From Parvibaculum sp. (GTDB lineage: Bacteria > Pseudomonadota > Alphaproteobacteria > Parvibaculales > Parvibaculaceae): DNA of 64,000 bases. Each line of letters opens with the position of its first letter. Positions within the stretch are counted from its first letter, which is position 1. Shown piece after piece: positions 8,305-16,050 of this stretch. The notes under the pieces were generated by a model, which saw only the letters and a program-made list of their open reading frames with translations, did no database searches and was not told the DNA's origin. The translations under genes were made by a program, and so were the position numbers. The stretch is from assembly GCF_030651915.1 (NCBI RefSeq), contig NZ_JAUSBV010000004.1, positions 62,001 through 126,000 of the forward strand, written 5' to 3'.

Positions 8305-9257
8305 GGGGCGGCTCCTTCACGCGCCGCGCGGCGCTCGGCGATCCAGCCCATGATGCCTTGCGGGAAGAAGACGACGATGACGACAATCAGAAGCCCGAGC
8401 GCGACACGTTGCCAGCCGAGCAGATAGGTCCAGAAAAGTTCCTGCGTGACGTGGAAAACAATGGCGCCGAGCACCGGCCCCCATAGCGTGCCCTTGCCGC
8501 CGAGTATCGCCATCAGCACCATCCAGACACCGAAGGTGGCGCCGGCAAAGGCAACATCGCGCGGATCGATGAAGCCGATCATGTTGGCCGCGAGCCCACC
8601 CGAGATCGCCAGGAAGAAGGCCGAGATGCACCAGGCGAAGACCTTGATCCGGGTCGTGCGCAGGCCCATCGCATCGGCCTTGTCCTGATCGTCGCGAATG
8701 GCGTTGAGCGCGAGGCCGAAACGCGTGCCATAGAGCCAGCGCAGACACAGGAAGCAGACGACGGCGACGGCGAACAGCGAGAAGCAGAAAAAGAACTCGC
8801 GCGCCCCGAGCGCGCCGGGATAGAGCGGCAGCGCCATGCCGGAGCCGGCGCCGACATAGTCCCAGCCGGCGGCGATCTCGGCCGCCGTGATACCGAGGCC
8901 GAGCGTGCCGATAGCAAAATAGTGACCGCGAATGCCGAGCAGCGCCGCGCCGAACAGCAGCGCCGCTGCAACGGCAAGCACCGCACCGAGTGCCAGACCA
9001 AGCGCCAGCGCCTCGAAATAAGGCAACCCCGCATCGCGCTGCACAACGGCCGCCGCATAGCAGCCGATGCCGAAGAAGACGATGTTACCGAAGGAATTGT
9101 AGCCCATCCGTCCGCCCAGCATGTCCCAGGTCATTGCAAAGACGACCATCAGCCAGAGAAAGGAGAGCTGCGTGATCAGGCTCGGTGCAACGAAGGGCAG
9201 GCCGAGACCAAGCACGACAAGCGCGCCCATGATGTGCCAGTCGGAAAGCCGGTTCAT
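8301..9257 (-). CDS. livM: Branched-chain amino-acid-type ABC transporter permease LivM
   Basis: 318 residues from ATG 9257, chosen because it overlaps the livH TGA as ATGA; the 11-residue upstream extension is not needed. About nine to ten hydrophobic segments; the LivM hallmarks are GRMGYNSFGNIVFFGIGCYAAA in the N-terminal half and LRTTRIKVFAWCISAFFLAISGGLAA before the EAA-like region. The C-terminus VVIVVFFPQGIMG is typical. Inner-membrane channel partner of LivH. Confidence 0.93.
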   Translation of the reverse strand: MNRLSDWHIMGALVVLGLGLPFVAPSLITQLSFLWLMVVFAMTWDMLGGRMGYNSFGNIVFFGIGCYAAAVVQRDAGLPYFEALALGLALGAVLAVAAALLFGAALLGIRGHYFAIGTLGLGITAAEIAAGWDYVGAGSGMALPLYPGALGAREFFFCFSLFAVAVVCFLCLRWLYGTRFGLALNAIRDDQDKADAMGLRTTRIKVFAWCISAFFLAISGGLAANMIGFIDPRDVAFAGATFGVWMVLMAILGGKGTLWGPVLGAIVFHVTQELFWTYLLGWQRVALGLLIVVIVVFFPQGIMGWIAERRAAREGAAP

Positions 9258-10156
9258 TTGAGGTGCTCCCGGCGCCGGGCGGCGCGCCAATGACGCCAGA
9301 CAAGAATTGCAACCATCAGCGCGAAGACGAAGGCGATCTGGAATTCGGTGCCGAGGACGAAACCGGCAAGATTTTCAAGCGCACCGAGACCGAGACCGGC
9401 GGCAACCACCGCGCCGACATTGCCGACACCGGCGACGACGACGACCATGAAAGAACGGACCGTATAAGGCAGGCCCATATAGGGATGGATGGTCCAGGCC
9501 ATGACCGCGAGACTGCCGGCCGCGCCGCACAGCGCCGCGTTGAGCGCATAGGTCGCCGCATAGACGCGGCCCGTGTCGATGCCGAGGATGCGTGCCGCGC
9601 GCGGATTTTGCGCCGTGGCGCGGATCGCCTGCCCGAGCCGCGCATGGCGCAGGAACAGCCAGAGCGACGCGCCGGCGGCGAGCGCCAGCACGAAGGCGAT
9701 CATCTTGACCCAGGCGACCGTCACCATCCCGTCGAGAAAATGCAGCGAGCCGAGCCCGGCATCGACCGAGCGCACATCGGCCCCGAAGGAGAGATTGGCA
9801 AGCTGCTGGATCAGGATGGCGAGACCGAAGGTCGCAAGGATCGAAATGAAGATGTCCTTGTCAACGACGCGAAAGACAATGGCGCGGTAGAGCACCCAGC
9901 CCACGCCGAACATGACGATCGCCGACACCGGCACACCGATGAGCGGCGGCATACCGGCCTGCACCAGCAGAAAGGTCACATAGCCGCCGAGCACGACAAG
10001 CTCGCCCTGCACCACATTGACGATGTTGAGCACGCCCCAAACGAGTGCCATGCCATAGGCCGCGAGCGCGAAGATCGCACCGATCAGCAACCCGTTGACG
10101 ACAACATCGACGGTGACGGCCGGAAACTGGACAAGCAGCGCAAGATTGTCGAGCAC
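9254..10156 (-). CDS. livH: Branched-chain amino-acid-type ABC transporter permease LivH
   Basis: 300 residues from GTG 10156, preceded by GGAAGAGG at good spacing; the longer frame upstream overlaps the binding-protein gene and lacks a site. Multi-pass membrane protein with the LivH pattern NGLLIGAIFALAAYGMALVWGVLNIVNVVQGE at the N-terminus and MVVVVAGVGNVGAVVAAGLGLGALEN in the C-terminal half. Inner-membrane permease. Operon order K-H-M-G-F with overlaps of 1-4 bp from H onward. Confidence 0.93.
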   Translation of the reverse strand: MLDNLALLVQFPAVTVDVVVNGLLIGAIFALAAYGMALVWGVLNIVNVVQGELVVLGGYVTFLLVQAGMPPLIGVPVSAIVMFGVGWVLYRAIVFRVVDKDIFISILATFGLAILIQQLANLSFGADVRSVDAGLGSLHFLDGMVTVAWVKMIAFVLALAAGASLWLFLRHARLGQAIRATAQNPRAARILGIDTGRVYAATYALNAALCGAAGSLAVMAWTIHPYMGLPYTVRSFMVVVVAGVGNVGAVVAAGLGLGALENLAGFVLGTEFQIAFVFALMVAILVWRHWRAARRREHLK

Positions 10157-10172
10157 GAGACCTCTTCCGCTC

Positions 10173-11384
10173 TCAGCGTTCGGACCAGGGCGGCGTCGGC
10201 CAGCGGATTTTCGCCTCGGCGAACTCCTCCGGATAGACGACGACATATTTGCCGTCCTGCACCTGGAACAGCACGGTCGGCTTGGCGATGTTCTTGCCGG
10301 TCTCGTCGAATTCGATCTTGCCGTAGAACGTCATCATCCGCGTTTCGGCCAGCGCATCGCGCACATCTTCGGGATCGAGCGATTTCGTACGTTCGAAAGC
10401 ATCGGCATAGACCTGCACCGCGGCACTCGATTCGGCCGCCTGATAGGGCGCGACCTCGCCATAGGTCTCCTCATAGAGGCGGGCATAGTCCGACGCGCTG
10501 CCGAAGAGCGCGTCGGCATAGGTCAGCGTCGAAGCCCATTGCGCGGCGCAGAGCGCATATTCGGCCGCCAGCCCGAAATTTTCGGCGATGCGCGCCGAAT
10601 CGCAATGCGTCAGCGCCAGCATCGGCACATTGACGCGCTGATCGGCGAACTGCCGGATGGCGAGCGAGGCGCCCTTGTCGTGACCGGAAATCAGCATCAG
10701 GTCAGGTCGGAGCGCCTTGACCTTCGACAGCGTCGCCGACATGTCGTTAAGCTCCGGCGGCAGCTTGTCGTCGACGACCACTTTCATGCCGTGCCGCTTC
10801 ATGTCGGCCAGAACACCCTCGCGCACATCCTGTGAGAAGGGATCGTTCTCGAACGCCATCGCAACGCGCAGCTTCGACGGATCGTCCGAGAGCCGTGCCG
10901 CGATGTCGACGGCGCCGCGCAGATATTCGTCGGTGGTCGACAGCACTGCGAAGAGGTAGCGATAGCCCTTGCGGAAGAGCGATATGGCCGCGCCGTTCGC
11001 CTCGACCATCGGGATGCCGTATTTCTCGGTCACCGGCGCGATGGCTTCCGTCAGCCCCGAGGAATAGGGCCCGAGCACATATTGCACCTTGTCCTGCTGG
11101 ATCAGCCGCTCGACAAGCTGCGCGCCGCGCGCCGGCGTCGACTCGTCGTCGTAATAGATGACTTCAAGCCGGTAGGGCTTGCCGGCCACGGTGACGCCGC
11201 CCGCCGCGTTGATCTTGTTGACGGCGAGGTCGTAGCCCTTGCGGGTGAAGGCGCCGTTCGACGAATATTTTCCCGTAAGCGAAACGGCAGCGCCGAGACG
11301 GATGACGCCGGGCTCTTCGGCCACCGCGGGCGCCACAAGCAACGTCAGACCCAGAAAAATCCCGGAAAACAGCCCCTTCCGCAT
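10173..11384 (-). CDS. livK: Periplasmic substrate-binding protein of the liv-type ABC transporter
   Basis: 403 residues from ATG 11384 with GGGGAGAG upstream. Signal peptide about residues 1-22 (KGLFSGIFLGLTLLVAPAVA then EE). The mature part is a type I periplasmic binding protein: IRLGAAVSLTGKYSSNG, INAAGGVTVAGKPYRLE, YVLGPYSSGLTEAIAPVTEKYGIPMVE. This is the Peripla_BP_6 family that binds branched-chain amino acids, amides, urea or aromatic acids; the ligand is not determined by sequence alone. First gene of the operon; promoter candidate at 11421-11450, back to back with hsp20. Confidence 0.9.
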   Translation of the reverse strand: MRKGLFSGIFLGLTLLVAPAVAEEPGVIRLGAAVSLTGKYSSNGAFTRKGYDLAVNKINAAGGVTVAGKPYRLEVIYYDDESTPARGAQLVERLIQQDKVQYVLGPYSSGLTEAIAPVTEKYGIPMVEANGAAISLFRKGYRYLFAVLSTTDEYLRGAVDIAARLSDDPSKLRVAMAFENDPFSQDVREGVLADMKRHGMKVVVDDKLPPELNDMSATLSKVKALRPDLMLISGHDKGASLAIRQFADQRVNVPMLALTHCDSARIAENFGLAAEYALCAAQWASTLTYADALFGSASDYARLYEETYGEVAPYQAAESSAAVQVYADAFERTKSLDPEDVRDALAETRMMTFYGKIEFDETGKNIAKPTVLFQVQDGKYVVVYPEEFAEAKIRWPTPPWSER

Positions 11385-11420
11385 CGCCCTCTCCCCCCGC
11401 GAACCAACCGAACCGGGACC

Positions 11421-11450
11421 CTTATACCCGTCTTGACGCCCGCATGTGAA
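11421..11450 (-). promoter_or_regulatory. Sigma-70-like promoter for the liv operon
   Basis: Reading the minus strand, TTCACA (11450-11445), 18 nt, TATAAG (11426-11421), 36 nt before the livK ATG. Good -10, acceptable -35. It physically overlaps the heat-shock promoter on the other strand. Confidence 0.5.
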
Positions 11451-11460
11451 ATTCCCAAAT
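11432..11460 (+). promoter_or_regulatory. RpoH (sigma-32)-like promoter of the small heat shock gene
   Basis: CTTGAC (11432-11437), 16 nt, CCCAAAT (11454-11460) resembles the heat-shock consensus (CTTGAA/C, then CCCCATnT-type -10). It sits about 117 nt before the hsp20 ATG, leaving a leader of roughly 110 nt that can fold. Confidence 0.55.
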
Positions 11461-11469
11461 AAACAACAC

Positions 11470-11569
11470 CGGACGCCGCGGATCGCGGGTCCGGCCGGGA
11501 AAACGGCCACCGGCCATGATGGCGGCGGCAGAGCGTTTTCCTTCATCGACAACATCGCTTGAATAAGGA
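11470..11569 (+). promoter_or_regulatory. Candidate ROSE-like RNA thermometer in the hsp20 leader
   Basis: Three consecutive hairpins: CGGAC-G-CCGCG / CGCGG-GTCCG (11470-11493, 10 bp, one bulge); GGCCG / CGGCC with loop GGAAAA (11493-11508); and a weak stem pairing UCCUU (11539-11543) with AAGGA (11565-11569), the Shine-Dalgarno of hsp20. Stable 5' hairpins followed by a weak hairpin hiding the ribosome site is the layout of ROSE thermometers of rhizobial small heat shock genes. I did not see the full ROSE sequence consensus. Confidence 0.45.
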
Positions 11570-11576
11570 TGTACCT

Positions 11577-12044
11577 ATGCGCAGCTACGATTTTTCCCCG
11601 CTCTACCGCTCGACCGTCGGCTTCGACCAGCTTCAGTCGCTGCTCGATTCGGTGACCCGCGAAGCCAGCCAGCCGAGCTATCCCCCCTACAACATCGAAC
11701 GCACCGGCGAACACGAGTACCGCATCAGCATGGCGGTCGCAGGCTTTGCCGAGAGCGACCTGTCGATTGAGGTGAAGCAGAACGTGCTCACCATTGCCGG
11801 CCAACGCGCCGAGCCCGAACAGGCAAGTTATCTCTATCAAGGCATTGCCGGTCGCAGCTTCGAGCGCCGCTTTCAGCTTGCCGACCATGTGGAAGTGAAA
11901 GGCGCCCACCTCGAAAACGGATTGCTGCATGTCGATCTCGTGCGCCGCGTACCCGAGGAGCTGAAACCGCGCCGGATCGAGATCTCGAGCGCGCCTGCAA
12001 GCCGCAAGACGATCGAGGGCAACCTGGCGGCGGCCGCCGACTAA
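11577..12044 (+). CDS. Small heat shock protein, Hsp20/IbpA family
   Basis: 155 residues from ATG 11577 (AAGGA 7 nt upstream; a TTG 18 nt earlier is unlikely). N-terminal arm MRSYDFSPLYRSTVGFDQL is the class A IbpA/HspA pattern; the alpha-crystallin domain spans about residues 35-130 with YRISMAVAGF, VLTIAGQRA, RSFERRFQLADHVEVKGAHLENGLLHVDL; the C-terminal I-x-I anchor is RRIEISS. ATP-independent chaperone holding unfolded proteins for Hsp70/ClpB. Own promoter and leader, and a strong terminator. Confidence 0.95.
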   Translation: MRSYDFSPLYRSTVGFDQLQSLLDSVTREASQPSYPPYNIERTGEHEYRISMAVAGFAESDLSIEVKQNVLTIAGQRAEPEQASYLYQGIAGRSFERRFQLADHVEVKGAHLENGLLHVDLVRRVPEELKPRRIEISSAPASRKTIEGNLAAAAD

Positions 12045-12067
12045 GGTCTGCGCCGTTTGAAATGCGA

Positions 12068-12095
12068 GGGACGCCCCGAAAGGGCGTCCCTTTTT
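12068..12095 (+). terminator. Rho-independent terminator of hsp20
   Basis: GGGACGCCC, loop CGAAA, GGGCGTCCC, then T5. Perfect 9-bp stem just after the hsp20 stop; the minus-strand pat gene ends at 12101, 6 bp beyond. Confidence 0.93.
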
Positions 12096-12100
12096 GTTGG

Positions 12101-14785
12101 TCAGCTCTCGAAGGTAAGCCGTGTCTCGACAAGACTGGGGTCGCCCTCCATGCGCTGGCGCGTGAAACCGAGATCGTCGCACATATCGAGCATGCCGCGG
12201 TTCTCGCGCAGCACATGACCGAATATCTCGCCGATACCGCGCGTCCGTGCATAGGCAATGAGGTGCTGCATCAGCGCATAGCCAAGCCCGTGGCCCTGCA
12301 TGTCACTGCGCACGAGGATCGCGTACTCAGCGCGCTCCCGATTGGGGTCTTCGGAGAGACGCCCGACCGCCGCAAGATGCGCGCACGTCTCATCGGTAAA
12401 GACGACGAAGGCCATCTCGCGATCGTAGTCGATCTGCGTCAGTCGCGCCGCGAGCTGGCGCGGAAGGCGTTTCAGGGGCGACAGAAAGCGCAGACGCAAA
12501 TCCTCAGGGTCAGTGTGCACAAGGAGATCGTCAATCAGCGGTGCATCCTCCGGGCGTACCGGGCGCAAGGGAAAAACCTGCCCCTCGCGTCCGGCCAGTG
12601 TGCTTTCAAGCGCCGAGGGATAGGGTCGGATGGCAAAGCGCGACGTCCCCCGGCCCTTGGCCGGTTGAATGCGCACGCGCGCATCGAGCGCAATAACGCC
12701 CTCATGATCGGCCCAGAGCGGGTTGATATCGAGTTCGGCAACTTCAGGATTGTCGGCGGCAAGATCGCCCAGCGCCATCAGAACACCTGCTATCGCCGCT
12801 CGGTCGGCCGGCGGCCGGCCGCGATAGCCGTCGAGCAGCCGTGAGATGCGGGTGCGCGAAATGAGGTCATCGGCCAACACAGGATTGAGCGGCGGCAGCG
12901 CCATCGCCTTGTCACGCACCACCTCGACCGCCGTACCGCCCTGCCCAAACAGGATAACCGGACCGAAAGTGGCGTCGTCGACAAGACCCAGAATGAGCTC
13001 GAATGCATCCGGTTTCGACGCCATGCGCTGCACTGTGAAACCGTCGATCTCGGCACCGGGACGAAGATGTGCCACGCGCGCCAGCATGCGCGACGCGGCC
13101 TCCTCGACCGCCGCCGCATCCTCAAGCGCCAGCGCAACACCGCCGACATCGGACTTGTGCGTGATGTCGGGCGAAAGAATTTTGAGGGCCGCCGGATAGC
13201 CGAGTTCATTGGCAATCCGCGCCGCCTCCGACGCCGAACGCGCAATCCTTGTCTCGACCACCGGAATGCCATAGGCGGCAAGCAACGACTTTGCCTCCAC
13301 CTCGCTCAGCCATTCGCGGCCGGCGGCAAGGGCGGCCTCGACGAGCTTGCGCGCCGCATCGAGATCACGTTGCGGCATCGCCGGACCCGCCGGCGGGATC
13401 TCCATCAACAGGCGCTGGTTTCGGTTGTGCCGGACATGCAGCATGAAAGCGCGCACCGCACCTGTTGGCGTGTCATAGGTTGGAATCTTGCTGGCCATGA
13501 AGGCCTCACGCGCCGCCTGCGCGCCCTTGTCGCCGAGCCAGTTGGTGAAGACGGGCTTGCTGCTCGCCTCCGCTGCGGCGATCACCGCCTGTGCCGCCGA
13601 GAGGTTGTTGACGACGGCGGTCGGACAATTCATCACAAGCAGCGCATCGGTGCCGGGGTCCTCCAGAAGGGCCGCCATCGCATGCGTATAACGCGCAGCG
13701 TCAGCATCGCCGATGATGTCGACCGGATTGGCGCGGCTCCAGGTGCGCGGCAACACCTTGTCGAGGGCGGCAACCGTCTCCGGCGAAATCTCGGCAAGGC
13801 GGCCGCCCTGATCGATGACGAAATCGGTCGCAAGAACGCCGACACCGCCGCCATTGGTCAGAATGCCGAGGCGGTCGCCGAGAATGGGCCGCCGCTCGGA
13901 GCGTGTCGACAGGGTCTCGACCGCCTCGAACAGGTCTTCGATGCCAAGCTCGCGCAACATGCCAGCGCGGCGGAAGGCGGCGTGATAGACAGCATCGGAA
14001 CCCGCCAAAGCGCCCGTATGGGACGCCGCCGCCCGGGCACCGGCTTCATGCCGGCCCGATTTGATGACGATGACGGGCTTCAACCGCGACGCCTGCCGCC
14101 CGGCCGACATGAACTTGCGCGCGTCGGTGATGGATTCGATATAGAGCAGGATGCTTTTCGTCTGCGGATCGGCCGCGAGATAGTCGAGCATGTCGCCGAA
14201 ATCGACATCCGACATACCGCCAAGCGAGGCAATGGATGAAAAGCCGATGCCGCGGCTCGTCGCCCAATCGAGCACGGCGGTGACGACGGCGCCGGACTGC
14301 GAGACAAAGGCAACATTGCCTTTCAGCGGCTGCACATGACCGAACGACGCATTAAGACCGTTACCGGGCGCCATCAGGCCGAGACAGTTCGGGCCCGCAA
14401 TGCGCAGCAGATATGGCCGCGCCGCCTCGAGCATCTTCTGTTGCAGCGCCCGTCCTTCGTCGCCCAGCTCACCGAACCCGGCGGTGATGACGACCGCCGC
14501 TTTCGTGCCGCGCGCGCCAAGTTCGGCGATGAGGCCCGGCACCGTTTGCGGCGGCGTCGCAATGACGGCGAGGTCGGGCGCCTCCGGCAGACTGGCGACA
14601 TCGCGGAAGAGTTCGACCCCGCCAATGTGCCCACCACGCGGATTGACCGCCCAGATGGGGCCCTCAAGACGAGCGCCCACGAGATTGTCGAGAAGCACAT
14701 ACCCGACCGATCCCTTCCGGGCGCTGGCGCCGACAAGGGCAACCGAGCGTGGCGCGAACATGCAATCGAGATTGCGGATCGACAT
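12101..14785 (-). CDS. PatZ-like protein acetyltransferase: acyl-CoA synthetase (NDP-forming)-like domain fused to GNAT
   Basis: 894 residues from ATG 14785. Domain order: CoA-binding domain (about 1-130, MFAPRSVALVGASARKGSVG), succinyl-CoA ligase-like domains (130-460; the SGRHEAGARAAASHTGALAG loop near 240), ATP-grasp (about 490-710, AYGIPVVETRIA, PAALKILSPDITHKSDVGGV) and C-terminal GNAT acetyltransferase (about 730-894, RPVRPEDAPLIDDLL, acetyl-CoA loop RSDMQGHGLGYALMQHL). This is the Pat/PatZ/YfiQ architecture, which acetylates lysines of acyl-CoA synthetases and other enzymes. A true ADP-forming acetyl-CoA synthetase lacks the GNAT part. Divergent from an esterase, sharing a 131-bp intergenic region. 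Confidence 0.88.
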   Translation of the reverse strand: MSIRNLDCMFAPRSVALVGASARKGSVGYVLLDNLVGARLEGPIWAVNPRGGHIGGVELFRDVASLPEAPDLAVIATPPQTVPGLIAELGARGTKAAVVITAGFGELGDEGRALQQKMLEAARPYLLRIAGPNCLGLMAPGNGLNASFGHVQPLKGNVAFVSQSGAVVTAVLDWATSRGIGFSSIASLGGMSDVDFGDMLDYLAADPQTKSILLYIESITDARKFMSAGRQASRLKPVIVIKSGRHEAGARAAASHTGALAGSDAVYHAAFRRAGMLRELGIEDLFEAVETLSTRSERRPILGDRLGILTNGGGVGVLATDFVIDQGGRLAEISPETVAALDKVLPRTWSRANPVDIIGDADAARYTHAMAALLEDPGTDALLVMNCPTAVVNNLSAAQAVIAAAEASSKPVFTNWLGDKGAQAAREAFMASKIPTYDTPTGAVRAFMLHVRHNRNQRLLMEIPPAGPAMPQRDLDAARKLVEAALAAGREWLSEVEAKSLLAAYGIPVVETRIARSASEAARIANELGYPAALKILSPDITHKSDVGGVALALEDAAAVEEAASRMLARVAHLRPGAEIDGFTVQRMASKPDAFELILGLVDDATFGPVILFGQGGTAVEVVRDKAMALPPLNPVLADDLISRTRISRLLDGYRGRPPADRAAIAGVLMALGDLAADNPEVAELDINPLWADHEGVIALDARVRIQPAKGRGTSRFAIRPYPSALESTLAGREGQVFPLRPVRPEDAPLIDDLLVHTDPEDLRLRFLSPLKRLPRQLAARLTQIDYDREMAFVVFTDETCAHLAAVGRLSEDPNRERAEYAILVRSDMQGHGLGYALMQHLIAYARTRGIGEIFGHVLRENRGMLDMCDDLGFTRQRMEGDPSLVETRLTFES

Positions 14786-14850
14786 AATGCCTGCTTTCCC
14801 GGTGAAGATTGAGCGTCTGGCGGTGCGGTAATGATGTACGTAAAGTATGG

Positions 14851-14860
14851 CGCAATTGCG
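14851..14860. promoter_or_regulatory. Palindrome CGCAATTGCG in a divergent intergenic region
   Basis: A perfect 10-bp palindrome midway between the divergent pat and esterase starts; a possible operator. Short, so chance occurrence is not excluded. Confidence 0.25.
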
Positions 14861-14916
14861 AATTCGGCGCAGGATCGCATTTCGCCGCGTCCGCACCTCC
14901 AGGAAGAGACAACATC

Positions 14917-15846
14917 ATGGCCAGTTTGCAGGCTCGGTTGACAGACCGGATGCTCCGCCTTCTCGTCAAAAGCCGCTTCGATCCCAAAGCCGATCCAAAG
15001 GCGATCCGCGCCCGCACGACAAGGCTTGCGCAACGTTTCGGCGCCACGCCGGCGGGCGTGCGGATCGAGCAGGTGGACGTCGCCGGCATTCCGGCAGAGT
15101 GGGTTCATCCACAAGTACTGGAAGAAGGAAATACGCTCCTCTATCTGCACGGTGGCGGTTATGCGATTTGCGGGCCGGACACGCATCGCGGACTGGTGGC
15201 GCGGCTCGCTGGCGCCGCGAAGTCGCGAGCGCTGCTGCTCGACTATCGCCTGGCGCCCGAACACCCGTTCCCGGCCGCGGTCGAAGACGCATATGCGGCC
15301 TACAAGTGGCTGCTGGCGGAAAACGTCGATCCATCCAGACTGACACTGGCGGGCGATTCGGCCGGTGGCGGCCTCGCGCTGGCGCTGCTGATGAAATTGC
15401 GCGATGGGGGCGATCCCCTTCCCGCCGGCGCGGCGCTGCTCTCGCCGTGGACCGATCTGGCGATGTCCGGCTGGTCGCATGTAACGCATGGCAGGCTCGA
15501 TCCAATGCTGAGCGTCGAGGGCGCGTTGATGGCCGCCCGGCACTATCTGCAAGACACTGCGCCAACCGAGCCGCTTGCTTCGCCGCTTTACGGTACGTTC
15601 GAGCATCTGTCGCCCCTGCTGATCCATGTCGGTGCCAACGAAATTCTGCTCGACGACAGCCGCCGCGTTGCCGCGAAGGCGCTTGCTGCCGGCGTCAAGG
15701 TGGACCTGCGCGTCTGGCCGGGCGTCCCGCACGTGTTCCAGGCCTTTCCGCAACTGCCCGAAGCGCGCGCCTCGATGGCCGAGCTCGGCGCATTTCTCAA
15801 TCTGCGGATGCATGCAGGACGCCCAACCCGGAACGCCGCTGAATAG
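14917..15846 (+). CDS. Alpha/beta hydrolase fold-3 esterase (hormone-sensitive lipase family), active site intact
   Basis: 309 residues from ATG 14917 (AGGAAGAG upstream). The HSL-family landmarks are complete: oxyanion HGGG at 78-81, LDYRLAPEHPFPAA, nucleophile elbow GDSAGG with Ser148, acidic residue in GANEILLDDS (Glu242), and His272 in GVPHVFQ. Such enzymes hydrolyse short- to medium-chain acyl esters. No signal peptide. It is the close homologue to compare with the degenerate copy fused to a LuxR domain at 35109-36683, which aligns almost without gaps. Confidence 0.92.
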   Translation: MASLQARLTDRMLRLLVKSRFDPKADPKAIRARTTRLAQRFGATPAGVRIEQVDVAGIPAEWVHPQVLEEGNTLLYLHGGGYAICGPDTHRGLVARLAGAAKSRALLLDYRLAPEHPFPAAVEDAYAAYKWLLAENVDPSRLTLAGDSAGGGLALALLMKLRDGGDPLPAGAALLSPWTDLAMSGWSHVTHGRLDPMLSVEGALMAARHYLQDTAPTEPLASPLYGTFEHLSPLLIHVGANEILLDDSRRVAAKALAAGVKVDLRVWPGVPHVFQAFPQLPEARASMAELGAFLNLRMHAGRPTRNAAE

Positions 15847-16050
15847 GCCAGGCTGAATATCTGTAAGTTATTGAAAATTAAAAGGAAAATAGTTCCGCAT
15901 TCAAGCCGGAACGGGCGCGGTTTTAGCGCTGTCTTAACCCACTCCCTGCTATGAACATTCTACCGTATCCGACGGATGCGGAGCGGGCGGTATGGCCCGT
16001 CGATCAACTGTGCCGATGCGTTCTCGGCAAGCACGAATACCGATGGGGAC

